Shown here: in pieces, positions 21,701 through 31,423 of the stretch | How positions within the stretch are numbered: position 1 is the first letter of the stretch | Layout: the number at the start of each line of letters is the position of its first letter | Source of the DNA: a virus | DNA: 37,649 bases | Direction: 5' to 3' (one strand) | Virus record (IMG/VR): IMGVR_UViG_3300013101_000033 | Span: 1 to 37,649 of that record | Notes under the pieces: generated by a model | The model's input: only the letters and a program-made list of their open reading frames with translations | The model's database searches: none | Told to the model about the DNA's origin: nothing | Position numbers and translations under genes: made by a program

Positions 21701-24700
21701 TGTCAGTTGGTTACCATCCTGATTCTCAAAGATATAGTTCCAGCGCCTCTTGGCTTGCTCTTCTGCATATGCTTGATTACCAGTTACTTGGCCGGCAGGT
21801 GGCATGAATACTCTCCAACCACCATGTTTTTCAGTTAACTCCTTATGCACATGATTAAAGATTTTTTCAACTTCACGCTGTGTATTCCAATCACCGACAT
21901 CACCGCTTGCAGTATTATCGCCCAGAGCCCATCCAATAATTGGGTGAAGGTACTCATGAACCATAGTCTCTTTTAGAGACATGTCGACATTGGAAGTTAA
22001 TGGATTACCTGCTGCTTCCAGATAAACAGTGTCACCTACTACTTTACCGACATTACGTGTGCCATTAGGATTAGTACTCATGAGCACAGTAAGTGGGCTA
22101 ATAGTTCTCATCCCTGGAACAACTATACGATCCAGTACACCATCAAGATATGTGTTGTGTTCTGGATCTTGTGGTACCAGCTCCAGCTTATTGATGTCTT
22201 CAATTACCTGAGATATCTGATCTCCAGGAAGTCTGGTTACGTAACGTTCCATGAACGCAACAGTATCAATATCCTCATCAGAGGAATTGTTGCTTACCAC
22301 GGGGGTGGCAAACTCCGCATTAGTCTTCGCAGCACTTGCCTGCGCTTGGCTATTTGTCGGAGGTACAATCTTGGCAGCTTCTTTCAATGTATTCAGTATT
22401 TCTAAGGTAGGCCTGAACTGCTCCAACATTAATAGATCCAGTTTCTGATCAGGCTCAAACTCAGTAATTACATATGAGAGTAGTTCAGACATTGCACTGA
22501 TTTGTTGCTGTGTATCTAATGACTCCAGCTGCGCCTGCAGCGTAGCTGCAAAGGCGTAGATGCCCGGACGGGTAGCACGATGCTTCCGCATCAAGCGTTC
22601 TGTAATTGTGATCCCCTGAGCCACTATCTGATCAAACTCACTCAGCTCTGCTGCAGTAGGATCAGAATTCTCAGCAACCCTATCCAGATACTCTACAGTT
22701 ACTGCATGCAGACCCTCATGGAGGATGGTGTGTATCAGATTAGGTGCACCTGCCCAGATACGTACCTTGGCTTGCCGTCCACGGAACTTAGCTTCATAAA
22801 CACCATTGGCTTTTTCTTCCAAGCCTCCTGGCGTCATTACAATAATTGGATCATTTTCCAGGAAGACGCTTACACCTTCTGCATCAGCAGTGCCTCGAAG
22901 ATCCGTATTACCTTTAGTTTGTTCTTGAACAATCCGGATAACCGTAGTGAGAGTATCGTTACCAGCAGTCTTACTGAATGATTGGTTCAATACATCCAAC
23001 AAATACCCTAAGCCAATACGTTTATTAGGATTTTGTCTGATAATCCTTTGCAGCAATTCTTCTACTGCAGGTATACCTTCTGGTATAGAAGTTGACAGTG
23101 CAGTAATTACCGCTTTCTTAGCATTATCAACAAGTAAGACTTCTTCCCGCTGTGCAGCAACCAAGTCTTTCATAGACGGGTTGACAACTGTGTAGATAGA
23201 TGGAGAAGCTTCAAGATGCTTTAATTCTGCAGCTGCATGTACTTCACTGTGGCCAGAACCCATGTAATTATCTACAGCTCGTACCTGTTCCCAGAATTCC
23301 TGCCTACCAGTAAGTACATCTTCCCTAATGGTATTCAGGTTCTCCAGTACTCCATCAAAGGTTGCACGGTCAGTCTGTCCACGTTCACGTTTTACAAGCT
23401 TACTGAGCGTTTTAGATGCCAGCATTTCTTTCAGGATATCTGCTTTTGTTTCAGCGGATAACTGACTGGACACTGGATGTAGGGCTCTTAACATTGAAAC
23501 CATATTGTCAAAGAACGCCTCAACCATGTTGTATTCATAGTTGTACTTGATGAAGCCTTTATTAGCCTGTTGGCTTGCCTGTCTGGAGAGTATTCCACTG
23601 ATACCCTGACCATCATATGTATTGGTCATTGGGTAATCTCGCAGCAGTTCCTGCTGGATTGTGCCTTCTTGAGATTGAATCGTACGTACTGCCGGCGCTA
23701 CACCAGGACTCTCTTTGAAAGTACGATCTTCAATACCAAAACCTAAAGTCTTACGAGATGTAGTAGTTCCTTCTGGCGCTTCAGTAAATAGGTCTATGTT
23801 ATTTTCAAACCCAATACGGCCTATTACTGCTTCGCCATTGATGACAAAGCCCTGGGAAGTACGCTTGACTGCTTCGATACGATCATTGGTGCTCTGCGAT
23901 AGGGCGCCCTTAACTGCGGGGAAGAGTCCTTCAGCTACCATCTGGTCAGTAATGTCCTGAATGTGTATCTGATCTGGGTAGAATTTATACTGTTTATGAA
24001 AATCAGCAATTCTCTGTTCCAGTATTTCCGTAAATACACGGTTACTGATATAAGCCATTGCATGTAAGGAGTTACGAACTCTTTCTTTATATCCCAGCTC
24101 TGTATCCAGCGCCAATGCTAAAGGCTCACCATAAATATCAGAAAAGATCTGTTGGATTGCATACCGGCTCTCCGGAGAGAAATTTACCCGAGTACCCAAA
24201 TTATATACATCAGGTGTACGGCCACCACGCTCTTCTCGAGCATAGTATGCTGCACGTTCTGCTTCAATTTCTTCTATCTGTGTATCAATCTGTTCTGCAG
24301 TATGTAGTGTCCATTTATCACCTTTACGTAATCCAGTATCTTTAAGGATCGTAACCATATTGTTGCGGGCAATAGTTATGTTCAATAATGCTGTACGCAG
24401 CTCATCAGGATCATTAATCGTACCCAACTTCACCAGCATCGCATTGTATGCATCTACTGCAACAGATCTCTTGGCATTCTCACGGCCTGAGTTATAGTTA
24501 CCCAACATGAATGGGAACTTGGCAAAATTACGACCAGCACCGGTGACCTTACCATCAGGACCAATAAAAGCTTCAATAACGCCTTTACCATCACCTAAGG
24601 TATTTTGACCAAATGACCGCATTGTTTCATCAGCTTGGGTCAGTAAGCGTCTAAGGTCTAAACGTAACCGGTAAATATCATTCTTAATGCTTGCAGCATC

Positions 24701-27700
24701 TTCTGCATGCTTTGGTACTTTGGTCAATAAGTCATTTAATTGACTACCTTTCTCTGCAATAAGCTCTTCAGTAGTACCAAGTTGTTCAACACCATCTTCA
24801 GTTGGCTTGACCTGATCGCCCTTTTCCATTGCATCAAGCACTTTGTGTAAGTGCACTGTAATAGTCTTATATGCATCATTTTCTGTCTCCAGGAATCCTG
24901 CAGCAGTAAAGCTATCACCAGTAATTGTGATGCCATACTTCCGTGCATCTCGAACGCTACGATCAAGATTCTCAGTAGTAACCTGTTGTACCAGTGTAGT
25001 AGCAGCTCCTGCAGCTACAGCATCTGACTGTACTGGTTGGTATAGATTTAACGGCGTAGTATCACCACTCTCAGCTGCTGTTTGTAATGCAGCCAAGTTA
25101 GCCAGAGTCATGTACGTCTCACTGTTCTCCATGCCATCTAATTCCATGGCTTTAAAATCAGCAATCTGAGCAGGATTAAAACGAGGCTTACCATCCACTT
25201 CCTCATCAGGATTTTTAATGTGATCAATTAATTTCTGGAAGTCAGCAATTCGAGCATCTACTTGTTTTAGTACATCTGCATCACTCATGAAGTCGACTTT
25301 CACATCCAATTTCTGTAGTACAGATCTATAAAAAGCAGTCTGCATTTCATTATCTATTGCAGTAGCTGTAGACATAGTTGCAGGATACTCAAGGATGTTC
25401 TCCGCTTTCGGGAACAGGGCCCTGTGCACCTTGGAAGCCTGAGGATTAGCAATGGTATTAACCATCATGGTTCTGAAGTTAGTTATGGCTCTATTGGGCA
25501 CATAAAACTTGGTTACTCCAGCCTGTTCCATAGTGGCTATCCACTCCAATGCGAGATTAAAATCTCGAATGAAGTTACCGTTACGCCCCCGGATATTTTT
25601 ATGCATGCTTAATGGCACACTTTCCAGAGTTGGAACTATGCCGTGAAGGACCTCTAAATAGTCTATATCCGTTCCAAACAGCCTCATCTGCTGTTCGAGG
25701 ACAGTATTTACACCAAGTGGCCTATCCTGATCTGCCTGCATGCCTTCCTGCAGGTCCTTAGGAGCATCCATGGCTGTACGAGCTATAGATTTACGTACCT
25801 TTTCAAATTTAGTGAAGGAGGGCATCTCTGCCTTACCCATCAAACCAAACATATTCTCCATTTCGCCAGAACGTGAGAGAGTTACACTTGCCTGAGTAAG
25901 CTTCTGAATATAAAAGCTGAACTCATCAGCAGCAACACCGTTGGCTGCCGGCTGTGTTTCCAGTCTCAGGAATGAACGATAACCTTCCATCTCTTTGGAA
26001 GCCTTACCAGTTTCAATCTTAACTAAATCCTTCTGGTACAGGTCCACTACACCCATGGTCTTCAGGGTAGCGATAGCATGTGCACCCATCACGCGGGGCA
26101 TTATCGATCTGATCTGGCCAGTAGATAATCCATTGCCTTTAATATTCATGTGACGCATGACATTGTTACCAATCATGTCATACACAGTCTCAATAGAATC
26201 GCCTACATATCCCAGCTCATTCATTTCATGTTCGTTCGGGATGTAACCTTCAGGCTTACCTAAAATCTTACGTACCTCTTCCTCATCATTAGAAATGGTC
26301 CGCTGTCCAGCACCAGTCATATATTTGAATGTTTCCAGAGCCATCGCTGTAACCAGGTTAGCATTGAGATTGCCGGCGTTATCACGGAAATACCACAATG
26401 GGTCTTCAGAGATGATGTCACCAATAACAGTGCCCTTCTGGTAAAAGATAGACTGTGTAGATGGAGACTTCTTACCCCATTTAGGCAGAGACTCACGCAA
26501 TTTCAAACCAAACTGATCTTCAAAATTCAGGAATAAATCTTTAGCAGCCCATTCTGGAGAACCAGTTTCACTCTGAGCCTCGAGTTTAAGTGCACTGATC
26601 CAGTTGGGGAAGAGTGCCAAGTAACTGTTGTGCTTTGTATTCGATTGTACAAAGCCATCAGATAATCTTGCAGGCAAGGTTTGTTTATTCTCACCTCTAC
26701 CAGCTTCTTGCATAAAGAAATCAGTACTATCATGTAACTGTGAATCATTGCCCTGATAGCGCATGCCACCAGACAAGAATGCATTGTCATAAGCAGTATG
26801 AGTTTCTTGGAAACTCTGAGTCTTGCTGATTACCTTATTAATAATCTCATTACGGTCAGTATTACTGGCCTCAAGAGTTGCAATTTCTCTCGTCAGATTC
26901 TTTAGGAAGCTATCCCGGGCTTTACGGAACTTATCTGTCATTGTCCCGTTCATACCCATCTCAGCTACATGTTGTAATGCATCTCTATAATACTCATCAG
27001 CCTGAGCCAGTGAATCATAATGGGCATACCGTAATTGCTCTTCCACCATGGACTCAACTTGACGTATCAAAGTGTCCAGTTCTTTTGGCGTCTGTATTGG
27101 GTTATCCAGATCACGTAGGCCTTTACGGGCGCCACGTATCTTGTTCTGGATATCGGTATCAATCTCCTCTCCAAGAACATCTACCAAGTAATTGACATAG
27201 TTAGTAAGGCGCTGGTGAGCAGGTGTCTTCAAACGCTCAATAACACCACTGGCACCTACTGGTGCAGATTCAGTATCATCAATATTGTTGGGATCTGTTT
27301 CCAGCTCAACAGTGGACTTAATTTTATCCGTCTGTGGAAAAGTACGGGGCTCACCCATATTATTAATAGGCTGTAGTTTTTGTGCCTGTTCAGCAGGATT
27401 GTCAGTATATTCCTCAACAAGACGTTTAGCCTCTTCCTGCGCAAACTTAATTTCCTCTGAAATGATTTCCTGTAAGTCAGCGTTACTTGTATTCCGGTCA
27501 GCTAAATCAGCTGCGGTATCTGTACCAGTATTACGATGAAATTCATTTAGTCGGCTCTTTACAGCCTCAGGAATAGCTTCATTATCCCGTAAGGATTCCA
27601 AATACCGTGCCCAAGTAGAGATTTCAATTGGATTCTCAGCATTATTATCCAGTGAGGCCTGTAAACGAGAGACAACACTCTGCAGGTTGCGCAAAGTAAC

Positions 27701-30700
27701 ATCCAACTCCGCCTCAGCGTTTGGATCCCTCTTAGCGTCCCGGGCTTCTTTATGGCGCTCAACAAGCGCAGTTACTTCTTGGCTAAAGCCAATAGCTTCC
27801 AGCTCAGATAGCTCAACATTGTCCTCAACATCCAGAAGCTTATTAAATACTTCCATAGGCTTGAGGTTATTCTTACCTTCAATAGCAGCATAAGCAGCTC
27901 TGGCTATTTGTTTGCCACGAGCCCTACCAAGCTTATTGGGCTCTCCCTTACCAATTTCTTGATCTGCAATAACCTCTAAGAGAGAATCTAAGCGATTAAT
28001 TTCAGCATTTAGATATGCTAATCGTTTTTTCTGTCCAGAGGTCAATTGTCCCTTCAGAGATAAGGCTTCAGCCTCAGCAACAGCAACATTATATTTTTGA
28101 ATTATTTCGTCTTTTGTATAGGCGTCGTCCGGCTCGCCCTGCGGGCCGCCGTCCTCGCCTTCAGGTGGGGTGTCGCTACCTTCTACTTCTCCCTGGCTAT
28201 ATAACAGAATATTAGCGTCTTGAATGAACTGAAGCTTTTCAGAAATAGTCGCTTTATTTAACTTTGGCACCTTCAGTTTATGATTTGGGATCTTTTCTTT
28301 TAACTTGGTAGCAGCATCTCTGGCTGCAGTATTAACAGCCTTGACCTTACCTTTGGTCAATTTATCCAGCTTATCTACAATACCTTTTGCAAACTTTTTA
28401 GCCTTATCAGCAAGTTTGGCGGCCTTGGTCTTCTCGTCCTCTGCAACCTCAGCTTTAGCAGCCTTTTTAGCTGCTTTCTGTGCAGCCTTGGTAGCATTAG
28501 CTTGCTCAGTACGGGCATCACCATACGCAGCTACTTTAGCCTGTAACTGAGTACCTACTTCAACCATCTGAGCTTGTTCAATTTCAAGCTGGTTTAGTAA
28601 CTTCTTGATACCTTCCTCATGCCAGTTATATGTGACACCGTTCATTTCAAACGTTTTCTTAGGATTCTTTTTCTTGAGTTGATTCTTAAGGAAATCAATC
28701 TTCTTCTGTTGCCCAGGAATAAAAGTATCAACCAAATGAGTGGTTAAGCCCTCTGCTCTGCGCTGCAGGTTACGTGTTAATGCGTCACTGACTTCATATA
28801 CAAGGCGCTCGAGTCCGGGGACATCTTCTTTGACACCCGGAATAAATGAACGCAGATTACCCATCTTAGAGTTATGGGCTTCCAACATTGTGACACGCAG
28901 CTCCGCTGCCTTGACTGGATTGTCTTCAAGTCCCTGTATTTCAATTTGAGACTGAATAGTCTCATTCAACGCTTCAGTATCATTGAGCAGTTCTAACTGT
29001 TTACTCAGTTCAATGTTGGCTTGAAACACCCGTCCCATAGCCTCGCCGGCAGCAGTTTTTACCTCAGGATCAATTGGAATGCCACGTAACGACGCTTCTT
29101 CCAATAAAGCAAAGTCTCCAGGACCAAACTTACCTTCTTTATGTGATGCTTCTTGTTCTTGAAGACCACGGAGTAATCCTGTTTTGTATTGTTTATTCAG
29201 CTTGCCAAAGGCATCTTCAAAAGCTGCAACATCCTCTGTAGCTGTTTTGATTGCATCAGCATCACCACTGGCTTCAGCTTTAAGCAGCTTTGCTGCCAAT
29301 TGTGGCATTGCTCTATGGAACAAAGCCTCAGCCATATTAAAGGTCCGGAAGATTGCTCCTGTAGTCTTCTCTGGGCCTGCTTCAAGATCTTCCTGAATTG
29401 AGTTATATAACTCTTGGAAAGAACCTGCAGGATTGAAGTCTTTCTTCTTTTCTGCCTCACGCAGCTGTTCATTTACAAGATTTCTATCTCCACCAACAGT
29501 AACTCCACCTTCTCCTGTTGCTGTAGCTGTATCAGCATCATCACCAGTAGTTTTAGGATTTAGAATCTTCTTAAATATGCCTTTAGCACCATCAGTTATT
29601 GCAGAGATGCCTGCACCAGATACAAAGCCTACAACTGCACCTTCTGCTGCTGCACTACCAACGCCTGGACCAATCTCTTCACCAGTGGCTTCCTGGCTTG
29701 TAATCTGACCAATGAGTTCACCACCACCTGATTGGATAGTTTCTTCAACTGTTTCCTTGGCACCGGCACTGAATGGTTTCTTACCAATTTTTGTAGCGCC
29801 TTTACTTGCCAGAGCTACTACAGGTTTCAACCTCTGCGCTACACTTGGTTTAACACCAGCTGCAGCATCTGCACGGCGTTTGATGACCTTCTCACGTCCT
29901 TTAGCAAACTTCTTGGGACCGAGGGTCTTCGTGACCTTTTTCTTAGCTGGATTGGTAATACCTGTGAATAACCTACCCTCAAATGCGCCCGCCCCTGTAC
30001 CAGCAGCTGCAGCACTTGCGAGGATTGTGGTCATTACCAGGGATTCAGCATATGCACTTACACCCAATTCATGAAGAGCATCCTCATGGGACATACCCTC
30101 ATCAAATCGAAGTGCCTGATATTTTTCAGACTGCATAGCATCTTCTTCACTAAGACGCATGATCTCAGCATAGACTTCAGCACTGTTGGTCATACCTTCA
30201 GTTATACCAACGGTTGATATACCAGTTCTGTCTACAACCTTACGTAACCGATCCTGAATAGGTTTAGACTGAAATGCCTTGGCAGTAAGCTCACTAAGCT
30301 CTTCTTTGGTGTACTTCTTGGCTTTGGCTTTGCCAGCACCTTTAGTGATGCTTTCAAGTAATTCTCTTTTGATCTTGTTACTTGCAATACGGGCTGCCTG
30401 TCCACCTACAGCACCAACACCAAACATATATGGCAGAGACTCAACTGCAGAATCCAGGGCCCGTCCAGGATTGCGCCAAAAGTCCTGCATAGCGTCAACA
30501 GCTTCATCAATACCTGCTTTGGTACCAGCTACTATTTCACTGTCGCCGTCTGCAACATATTGAGCTTTCTTCATTGAAGAAATAGCTCTACGTTGTTCAC
30601 TACGTTTACCCGCTAACCGATCACCCCGGGTCTTCTCGGGGGATTGGTAATCCTTACGGAAGCCTTGGAGCCCTTCACGGTTACTTTCAAAGAATTCTGC

Positions 30701-31423
30701 AGTTTCTTTGCCTTGACCTAAACCAACCGCTACGGTCTGTGCCAAGCTATTAACCATATCTCCTGCGCCTGCCGTAAGGCCTATAGCGGAGTCTTTTAGT
30801 ACATCTGTTTTAGTACGCTCACCTCTACCGAAATTGTGTTCGATAGTGTCTCCAGATTGGAAGTCTTCGAGGGTACGTAAAAAGTTAAATTGACCTTTGT
30901 AACCTGCATTTTCATCACGGTTACCTGATTGATCCAAGAACTGAGCTGTATTAACATTTTCTTCAATATCCGCAATCACACGGTTGTTGTTATCAACACC
31001 ACGTCGACGATACCTGATATTGCCATTTTCATCTGCAGCGCCTGCTAATCTTTCAGCAAATTGAGCTTTTTGTAATTGACCACGCTCCAATAACATTTCA
31101 CGCGTGACGTCACCAACATTTACCCCAAAGGCATCAGCATAAGACTGTTTATGAATGGCTTCCTTAACAGGATTTTGGTCGTAACCAAATGGGCTGGATT
31201 CATAGGCATCAAAATCATTACCTACACCTCCACCAAGACGGAGAGTGTCTCCAGTGAACTTATCTCTAACAGTATCAGCATCCAGGATATCAACATTGCC
31301 AATATTAATGGCATATGCAGGATTTAGCTCATCCCGTTTCTGCTGAGATGCTCGTGCCAGTGCTGCCTTTTTTTCATCACTTTTAGTTAACTGCCCACGA
31401 ACTATCGAAGAAAATCTGCTCAT
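18722..31423 (-). CDS. giant virion protein with a single-subunit RNA polymerase core (N4-like vRNAP candidate) and zincin motifs
   Basis: 4,233 residues without interruption. Ala/Gly-rich hydrophobic stretches lie near 325-350, 455-485 and 590-615. A Lys/Ala-rich coiled-coil segment (about 950-1075) is followed by an acidic Gly/Pro linker (1082-1100). Polymerase motifs: KNIRGR ending R1947 (T/DxxGR-like, with N where T or D is usual); ELDG with D2096 (motif A); RNFAKFPFMLGNYNSG with R2298, K2302, Y2310 (motif B, R-x3-K-x7-Y); NTYDGQG with D2604 (motif C candidate). In N4 vRNAP the equivalents are R424, D559, R666/K670/Y678 and D951, so spacing agrees except about 95 extra residues between A and B. 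Two HExxH motifs follow: HEGLH (2902-2906) and HEYLH (3156-3160). A hydrophobic part lies near 3920-3965. It ends the capsid-proximal operon. By analogy it is injected and transcribes early genes; the polymerase call is inferred from motifs only. Confidence 0.7.
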   Translation of the reverse strand: MSRFSSIVRGQLTKSDEKKAALARASQQKRDELNPAYAINIGNVDILDADTVRDKFTGDTLRLGGGVGNDFDAYESSPFGYDQNPVKEAIHKQSYADAFGVNVGDVTREMLLERGQLQKAQFAERLAGAADENGNIRYRRRGVDNNNRVIADIEENVNTAQFLDQSGNRDENAGYKGQFNFLRTLEDFQSGDTIEHNFGRGERTKTDVLKDSAIGLTAGAGDMVNSLAQTVAVGLGQGKETAEFFESNREGLQGFRKDYQSPEKTRGDRLAGKRSEQRRAISSMKKAQYVADGDSEIVAGTKAGIDEAVDAMQDFWRNPGRALDSAVESLPYMFGVGAVGGQAARIASNKIKRELLESITKGAGKAKAKKYTKEELSELTAKAFQSKPIQDRLRKVVDRTGISTVGITEGMTNSAEVYAEIMRLSEEDAMQSEKYQALRFDEGMSHEDALHELGVSAYAESLVMTTILASAAAAGTGAGAFEGRLFTGITNPAKKKVTKTLGPKKFAKGREKVIKRRADAAAGVKPSVAQRLKPVVALASKGATKIGKKPFSAGAKETVEETIQSGGGELIGQITSQEATGEEIGPGVGSAAAEGAVVGFVSGAGISAITDGAKGIFKKILNPKTTGDDADTATATGEGGVTVGGDRNLVNEQLREAEKKKDFNPAGSFQELYNSIQEDLEAGPEKTTGAIFRTFNMAEALFHRAMPQLAAKLLKAEASGDADAIKTATEDVAAFEDAFGKLNKQYKTGLLRGLQEQEASHKEGKFGPGDFALLEEASLRGIPIDPEVKTAAGEAMGRVFQANIELSKQLELLNDTEALNETIQSQIEIQGLEDNPVKAAELRVTMLEAHNSKMGNLRSFIPGVKEDVPGLERLVYEVSDALTRNLQRRAEGLTTHLVDTFIPGQQKKIDFLKNQLKKKNPKKTFEMNGVTYNWHEEGIKKLLNQLEIEQAQMVEVGTQLQAKVAAYGDARTEQANATKAAQKAAKKAAKAEVAEDEKTKAAKLADKAKKFAKGIVDKLDKLTKGKVKAVNTAARDAATKLKEKIPNHKLKVPKLNKATISEKLQFIQDANILLYSQGEVEGSDTPPEGEDGGPQGEPDDAYTKDEIIQKYNVAVAEAEALSLKGQLTSGQKKRLAYLNAEINRLDSLLEVIADQEIGKGEPNKLGRARGKQIARAAYAAIEGKNNLKPMEVFNKLLDVEDNVELSELEAIGFSQEVTALVERHKEARDAKRDPNAEAELDVTLRNLQSVVSRLQASLDNNAENPIEISTWARYLESLRDNEAIPEAVKSRLNEFHRNTGTDTAADLADRNTSNADLQEIISEEIKFAQEEAKRLVEEYTDNPAEQAQKLQPINNMGEPRTFPQTDKIKSTVELETDPNNIDDTESAPVGASGVIERLKTPAHQRLTNYVNYLVDVLGEEIDTDIQNKIRGARKGLRDLDNPIQTPKELDTLIRQVESMVEEQLRYAHYDSLAQADEYYRDALQHVAEMGMNGTMTDKFRKARDSFLKNLTREIATLEASNTDRNEIINKVISKTQSFQETHTAYDNAFLSGGMRYQGNDSQLHDSTDFFMQEAGRGENKQTLPARLSDGFVQSNTKHNSYLALFPNWISALKLEAQSETGSPEWAAKDLFLNFEDQFGLKLRESLPKWGKKSPSTQSIFYQKGTVIGDIISEDPLWYFRDNAGNLNANLVTAMALETFKYMTGAGQRTISNDEEEVRKILGKPEGYIPNEHEMNELGYVGDSIETVYDMIGNNVMRHMNIKGNGLSTGQIRSIMPRVMGAHAIATLKTMGVVDLYQKDLVKIETGKASKEMEGYRSFLRLETQPAANGVAADEFSFYIQKLTQASVTLSRSGEMENMFGLMGKAEMPSFTKFEKVRKSIARTAMDAPKDLQEGMQADQDRPLGVNTVLEQQMRLFGTDIDYLEVLHGIVPTLESVPLSMHKNIRGRNGNFIRDFNLALEWIATMEQAGVTKFYVPNRAITNFRTMMVNTIANPQASKVHRALFPKAENILEYPATMSTATAIDNEMQTAFYRSVLQKLDVKVDFMSDADVLKQVDARIADFQKLIDHIKNPDEEVDGKPRFNPAQIADFKAMELDGMENSETYMTLANLAALQTAAESGDTTPLNLYQPVQSDAVAAGAATTLVQQVTTENLDRSVRDARKYGITITGDSFTAAGFLETENDAYKTITVHLHKVLDAMEKGDQVKPTEDGVEQLGTTEELIAEKGSQLNDLLTKVPKHAEDAASIKNDIYRLRLDLRRLLTQADETMRSFGQNTLGDGKGVIEAFIGPDGKVTGAGRNFAKFPFMLGNYNSGRENAKRSVAVDAYNAMLVKLGTINDPDELRTALLNITIARNNMVTILKDTGLRKGDKWTLHTAEQIDTQIEEIEAERAAYYAREERGGRTPDVYNLGTRVNFSPESRYAIQQIFSDIYGEPLALALDTELGYKERVRNSLHAMAYISNRVFTEILEQRIADFHKQYKFYPDQIHIQDITDQMVAEGLFPAVKGALSQSTNDRIEAVKRTSQGFVINGEAVIGRIGFENNIDLFTEAPEGTTTSRKTLGFGIEDRTFKESPGVAPAVRTIQSQEGTIQQELLRDYPMTNTYDGQGISGILSRQASQQANKGFIKYNYEYNMVEAFFDNMVSMLRALHPVSSQLSAETKADILKEMLASKTLSKLVKRERGQTDRATFDGVLENLNTIREDVLTGRQEFWEQVRAVDNYMGSGHSEVHAAAELKHLEASPSIYTVVNPSMKDLVAAQREEVLLVDNAKKAVITALSTSIPEGIPAVEELLQRIIRQNPNKRIGLGYLLDVLNQSFSKTAGNDTLTTVIRIVQEQTKGNTDLRGTADAEGVSVFLENDPIIVMTPGGLEEKANGVYEAKFRGRQAKVRIWAGAPNLIHTILHEGLHAVTVEYLDRVAENSDPTAAELSEFDQIVAQGITITERLMRKHRATRPGIYAFAATLQAQLESLDTQQQISAMSELLSYVITEFEPDQKLDLLMLEQFRPTLEILNTLKEAAKIVPPTNSQAQASAAKTNAEFATPVVSNNSSDEDIDTVAFMERYVTRLPGDQISQVIEDINKLELVPQDPEHNTYLDGVLDRIVVPGMRTISPLTVLMSTNPNGTRNVGKVVGDTVYLEAAGNPLTSNVDMSLKETMVHEYLHPIIGWALGDNTASGDVGDWNTQREVEKIFNHVHKELTEKHGGWRVFMPPAGQVTGNQAYAEEQAKRRWNYIFENQDGNQLTEFFINGLVNKPLIAALARMDSPNTVQPIWAGATLKTLQNILGRIFRLLQTSTTKSKVGKVHADLEALAGHIISINMQNMSRVKHKEMNTLPRMDSVNNWISDQIGRKIADPLNDWASNNIPTPGESTLVDLGYTSLVAMLESENAEFNESADQFYRSLLKTRNNDVAEILEELTPDLASKRVWKKQLRKSNHTVDRARRSAIEDMMGYLRGHFDKSTRHKLRSADKAALTNVGMRTDLSALLGTGANFERLQILINSEAAVDREIAIKRQQLINITKGDNKLYNSLHNQVTGLAQLMIHGTTKKANVQKNVNAIANQYYFTNVQNRRTLADVAGTEAILNELKSVMALKILHETAPDDIANAQKVVNHEMSRKVALNGFAAFMNMHRNFKTMSKKRLFDDNPTQMIDGYVYEQFNPDIDMKFTAENDTAGIAEMERKNYQRIGLMARDPADPLLRNSPRMIMWKGLDGNAMYMKMVVSPTDTDHRGQSLYDSNRLNGMHQGTAAKLAKYNIQVLRNRMERDTLQQQFNPDVNSTQDRVTPVLDINGKIVNYTYEMSRNHKQEVLEANQDFDYLLGRMFGSIEDKINSQVINSESAKLLYQEYKAGRNNENLRFVEISKYSKDPKVKEMWDLIPEAMKEELTQLFGGEHFYIRDDIINLVLGFRKFSIANGEWLGKSAFTVRSAERIWMDVIKLLKIKIVLTMPDVVIGNMASNLAILLARGIPPQFIYKEFKAGLKGIYRYQKDEKALHDLRQEMVVSTTIHGAPKAAQITQEKALIASMANNPINVLAGEGVFTGIADEIEPDTWNWRNKVMQKFDETGEWIPSAMVSAAKEVMIVPGAQTFKVALAATQYADFIARHIQFKYDVDVRGKDQELAIQDAINSFIYYDVPQNVWLQYGNDMGFLMFTKYFFRIQQIIYQLYRQNPASAFSVLALQKMSTSYPVNSNIMDYAFLDNFNFASRLHMFPLATMDRVDMLTPSLLQIILNPFGGDK

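Noticed and set aside
22580-22981. Opposite-strand open frame of about 130 codons inside the giant gene
   Set aside because: It lacks a convincing ribosome-binding site and lies fully antisense to a strongly supported coding region; it is best read as a shadow frame.
18722-31423. Reassigned TAG codon across the phage
   Set aside because: The giant gene and other long genes are open in the standard code without in-frame TAG, as normal decoding requires, so general recoding is not supported.
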